Source: Vibrio fortis (GTDB lineage Bacteria; Pseudomonadota; Gammaproteobacteria; Enterobacterales; Vibrionaceae). Taken from it: 64,000 nucleotides of DNA. The DNA lies in the NCBI RefSeq assembly GCF_000695685.1, contig NZ_JFFR01000002.1, positions 1 through 64,000 of the forward strand, in the 5' to 3' direction. A program made the position numbers and the translations under genes. A model generated the notes under the pieces. The model saw only the letters and a program-made list of their open reading frames with translations, was not told the origin of the DNA and searched no databases. Below are positions 61,985 to 64,000 of this stretch, one piece after another (within the stretch, counting starts at the first letter, position 1; every line of letters begins with the position of its first letter).

Positions 61985-62584
61985 TTATGTAACTTGTTTC
62001 ACTACATGCTGCTGCATTGATTGTACAATTTGTGCCGTTACACCCCAGATCAACTGGTCTTTGAACGGCATTGCGAAGACGCGATGCTTGATCTTTTTAA
62101 AATCCACTAAATGACTATGTAAGTTGGCTTGGTCGAACACATATTCGGCAGGAACTTCAAAAATCGAGTCCACTTCATTACGGTCTATTTTGGGTTCGTA
62201 GTCTGAATCAATCAGCGCAACAATCGGCGTTACTGAAAATTTACTGATGGTATTGAGAGCGGGAAGCTGGCCTATCACTTTGACCTGCTCTTTAACAATA
62301 CCGATCTCTTCTTGTAGCTCTCTAAGTGCGGTATGTTGCAATGTCGGGTCGCTTTGTTCGTATTTTCCGCCGGGAAAGCTCACTTGTCCGGGGTGATGTT
62401 TCAGATGTGCAGCTCGTTTAGTAAAAATTACGTTAAGTCCATTTTCACGTTCTACTAATCCGACAACCACAGCGGCTTGGCGTAGATCTTCATCACGAAT
62501 CTGTGCCACACGTTCAATGGATTCTGGGTGATAGCCCACAATCGGGTTAAGTTGAAATTGCTGTAAGAAGTTCTGTTTGTCCAT
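61985..62584 (-). CDS. NUDIX hydrolase, CoA pyrophosphatase type (NudL-like)
   Basis: This 199-residue protein has the UPF0035/NudL-specific motif (FTKRAAHLKHHPGQVSFPGG) just before the NUDIX box (ALRELQEEIGI). NudL-type enzymes cleave coenzyme A or its derivatives to phosphopantetheine and ADP. In Vibrio the gene often stands near sdaA/sdaC, as here. It is transcribed on its own from the 62585-62898 side. Confidence 0.85.
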   Translation of the reverse strand: MDKQNFLQQFQLNPIVGYHPESIERVAQIRDEDLRQAAVVVGLVERENGLNVIFTKRAAHLKHHPGQVSFPGGKYEQSDPTLQHTALRELQEEIGIVKEQVKVIGQLPALNTISKFSVTPIVALIDSDYEPKIDRNEVDSIFEVPAEYVFDQANLHSHLVDFKKIKHRVFAMPFKDQLIWGVTAQIVQSMQQHVVKQVT

Positions 62585-62783
62585 ATTGAGCCAATATATT
62601 GATTATTATGCTAATAAGTATAAGCACAACTTCTGGCCCAACACCAATCGGCAACACTCGACAGTTTTAGGAATGAAGAGGTGCGAAGCGTTGCATATTT
62701 GCTATATTGATAGAAACCACCGCCTATATTGTAAGTTTTCATTGGGCTGTTAAGTACTTAGCAATCTAGCGCTCATAACGACC

Positions 62784-62836
62784 TAGAGACCATAGCTAGC
62801 TACTTAGAGACCATAGCTACTTAGAAACTATAGCGA
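62784..62836 (+). repeat. Three short direct repeats upstream of the H-NOX gene
   Basis: TAGAGACCATAGCTA at 62784-62798 and 62805-62819, then the variant TAGAAACTATAGCGA at 62822-62836. They lie about 60 to 115 bp before the H-NOX start, in the 314-bp gap that separates it from the divergent NUDIX gene. They could be operator sites or a simple repeat expansion. Confidence 0.55.
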
Positions 62837-62898
62837 CCAGCGGACTCGGCAACTGCAGTGGCGTGATAATTCTAAAAAATAAAAAATGAAGGTATGCA

Positions 62899-63438
62899 AT
62901 GAAAGGAATCATATTTACCGAATTCTTAGAGCTTGTTGAAGATAAGTTTGGTCTTGACCTTCTTGAGGAAGTGCTTGAAATGTCCGACGACGAAGGTATC
63001 TATACCTCAGTCGGCAGTTATGATCACAAAGACCTAGTTAAACTCATTATCAATCTTAGCAAAAAGACTGACATTGATGCCGCCAGCCTGCAGCGCGTAT
63101 TCGGGCAGTCTGTATTCAAGAACTTACTCGACTCTCTGCCTGATAAAGCCAGTCTCACCCATAGCAATACCACCTTTCAGTTCATCCAGCATGTAGAGCG
63201 TTATATCCACGTAGAAGTGAAGAAGCTCTACCCAGATGCTGAGCCGCCTCAGTTTACATTCTTAACGACGGAAGAAGCACAACTGGTGTTCGACTATAAA
63301 AGCGCCCGCTGCATGTCACATGTTTGCCTAGGTTTAATAGAGGGGTGCGCGGAGTATCACAACGAATCTATCGCGATAGAGATGATTCCTCAAAATGAAG
63401 ACCAAAGCGTTGTTCGTTTCAACTTGAGGGTAGAATAG
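62899..63438 (+). CDS. H-NOX haem nitric-oxide-sensing protein
   Basis: This 179-residue soluble haem sensor has the proximal haem ligand at His104 (RYIHVEVKKLYPDAEPP) and the haem-propionate-binding Tyr-x-Ser-x-Arg at 133-137 (YKSAR). It also has cysteines Cys138, Cys143 and Cys150, consistent with the zinc/redox site of gammaproteobacterial H-NOX. No distal Tyr is apparent, which suggests NO rather than O2 binding. A kinase gene starts 5 bp after its stop. In related vibrios such pairs feed NO signals into quorum-sensing or c-di-GMP pathways. Confidence 0.9.
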   Translation: MKGIIFTEFLELVEDKFGLDLLEEVLEMSDDEGIYTSVGSYDHKDLVKLIINLSKKTDIDAASLQRVFGQSVFKNLLDSLPDKASLTHSNTTFQFIQHVERYIHVEVKKLYPDAEPPQFTFLTTEEAQLVFDYKSARCMSHVCLGLIEGCAEYHNESIAIEMIPQNEDQSVVRFNLRVE

Positions 63439-63442
63439 CAGT

Positions 63443-64000
63443 ATGAGTCCAGAGTCGGCCATTGAGCGTAAGCTTAAACGACAAGTTGCAGCACGAAAAG
63501 AAGCGGAAAGGTTACTAGAACAGAAAAGCCTAGAACTCTTTGAAGCAAACCAACAGCTTGAGCTGGCGCTACGTCAGCTTGAGAAGCGCTCCAACGCCAA
63601 TATACGTCGGTTCGAATTCCAAGAGCAGATAGATAACTTGCTGATCGACTTTGGTCGGGCGTTTTTACGCAGCGACCTAGACGACGTTATGCTCCAAGAG
63701 TTAACCACCAATATCACTAACAGTTATTTAATTGAAGCCAGCCGTTTAGTGCTGCCACCAAAATTGCTGCCTGAACTAAAAACCAATGACTATGGTGATG
63801 CTGCGCTCGGTGGAGTGGATTTGGATGCTCAAGAATTGATGTGGCAAGGCGATGTGTTGTTGATTCCGCTTGAGGTAGAGAAGGTTATTATTGGTTCGCT
63901 GCTAGTAAAGGTAAACCTCGGCGATCAAGATGGCGACTTTATTCAAAGCCAGCTTATGCTAGTAACGGATCTTATCTGTAGTGCCATTACCCACCAACTC
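63443..64000 (+). CDS. H-NOX-associated sensor protein, probably histidine kinase (partial, runs off window)
   Basis: ATG at 63443 opens a frame of at least 186 codons that continues past the window end. The first 55 or so residues are a charged coiled coil (IERKLKRQVAARKEAERLLE). A domain with a GAF-like pattern (LLIPLEVEKVIIGSLLVKVN) follows. This N-terminal layout is that of HnoK/HqsK-type kinases regulated by H-NOX. Catalytic domains are not in view, so kinase identity is inferred. It starts 5 bp after the H-NOX stop. Confidence 0.75.
   Translation, partial: MSPESAIERKLKRQVAARKEAERLLEQKSLELFEANQQLELALRQLEKRSNANIRRFEFQEQIDNLLIDFGRAFLRSDLDDVMLQELTTNITNSYLIEASRLVLPPKLLPELKTNDYGDAALGGVDLDAQELMWQGDVLLIPLEVEKVIIGSLLVKVNLGDQDGDFIQSQLMLVTDLICSAITHQL

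Overview
The window looks like a chromosomal segment of a marine gammaproteobacterium of the genus Vibrio, probably near the Splendidus clade. The genus call rests on recognisable proteins: FabV, PanP, TfoY, HexR, a 760-residue FadE behind a PsrA-type regulator, LysO, the SdaC/SdaA pair and an H-NOX/kinase pair. The clade call is weaker and rests partly on a family of GAGATGCGAG-type intergenic repeats. There are no rRNA or tRNA genes, no CRISPR array and no prophage. Most of it is ordinary core genome. The accessory parts are an IS3-type fragment at the left edge, a repetitive type I secreted adhesin and a secreted protease pair.

Layout. 1-80: end of an IS3-family element. 0.1-3.2 kb: NAD(P)-binding DUF2867 protein and a tri-haem cytochrome c peroxidase with two FNR-like boxes upstream. 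3.6-9.4 kb: MATE exporter, then an ABC ATPase/permease/AttH-lipocalin operon. 9.6-10.8 kb: nhaA. 11-17 kb: OmpA and TolC-like proteins divergent from a VCBS-repeat adhesin whose reading frame is broken by three local duplications. 17.4-21.9 kb: psrA-fadE and fabV, with FadR- and PsrA-like operators. 21.9-22.3 kb: a 128-bp tandem repeat. 22.3-31.9 kb: ybjL, grxA (OxyR-like box), iron alcohol dehydrogenase, hexR, panP, a periplasmic protein, lysO and an HDOD protein. 32.3-38.9 kb: tfoY, an outer-membrane protein, a response regulator with an unusual sensor kinase, a DUF945 protein and serC. 39.2-45 kb: a solute-binding protein/diguanylate cyclase pair, a DEDD exonuclease and a cNMP-CBS-DUF294 protein. 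45.2-51.3 kb: an outer-membrane protein, aspC, an HD-GYP protein, a small protein, a MocR-type regulator and a small membrane protein. 51.6-53.5 kb: a secreted unknown plus trypsin-like protease. 53.6-64 kb: asnS, a haem-binding chemoreceptor, a Tyr-rich leader peptide with a TyrP-like transporter, sdaA-sdaC, a NUDIX hydrolase, H-NOX and the start of its kinase.

Themes. Signalling is dense: a GGDEF enzyme, an HD-GYP enzyme, an H-NOX/kinase pair, a kinase/regulator pair, an HDOD protein and a chemoreceptor. Fatty-acid catabolism (psrA-fadE) sits next to the last step of fatty-acid elongation (fabV). Serine and aromatic amino-acid uptake and breakdown form another cluster.

The most interesting observations are: a 57-residue leader peptide ending in a Tyr-rich tail, embedded in a C-rich and G-poor stretch ahead of the TyrP-like gene; a 468-bp unit inside otherwise exact 354-bp adhesin repeats; a hybrid kinase whose receiver has His where its partner regulator has the phospho-acceptor Asp; a solute-binding protein translationally coupled to a GGDEF enzyme; and an unannotated reverse-strand transcript candidate ending in a U9 terminator beside psrA. 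All identifications come from reading the sequence. No searches were run.
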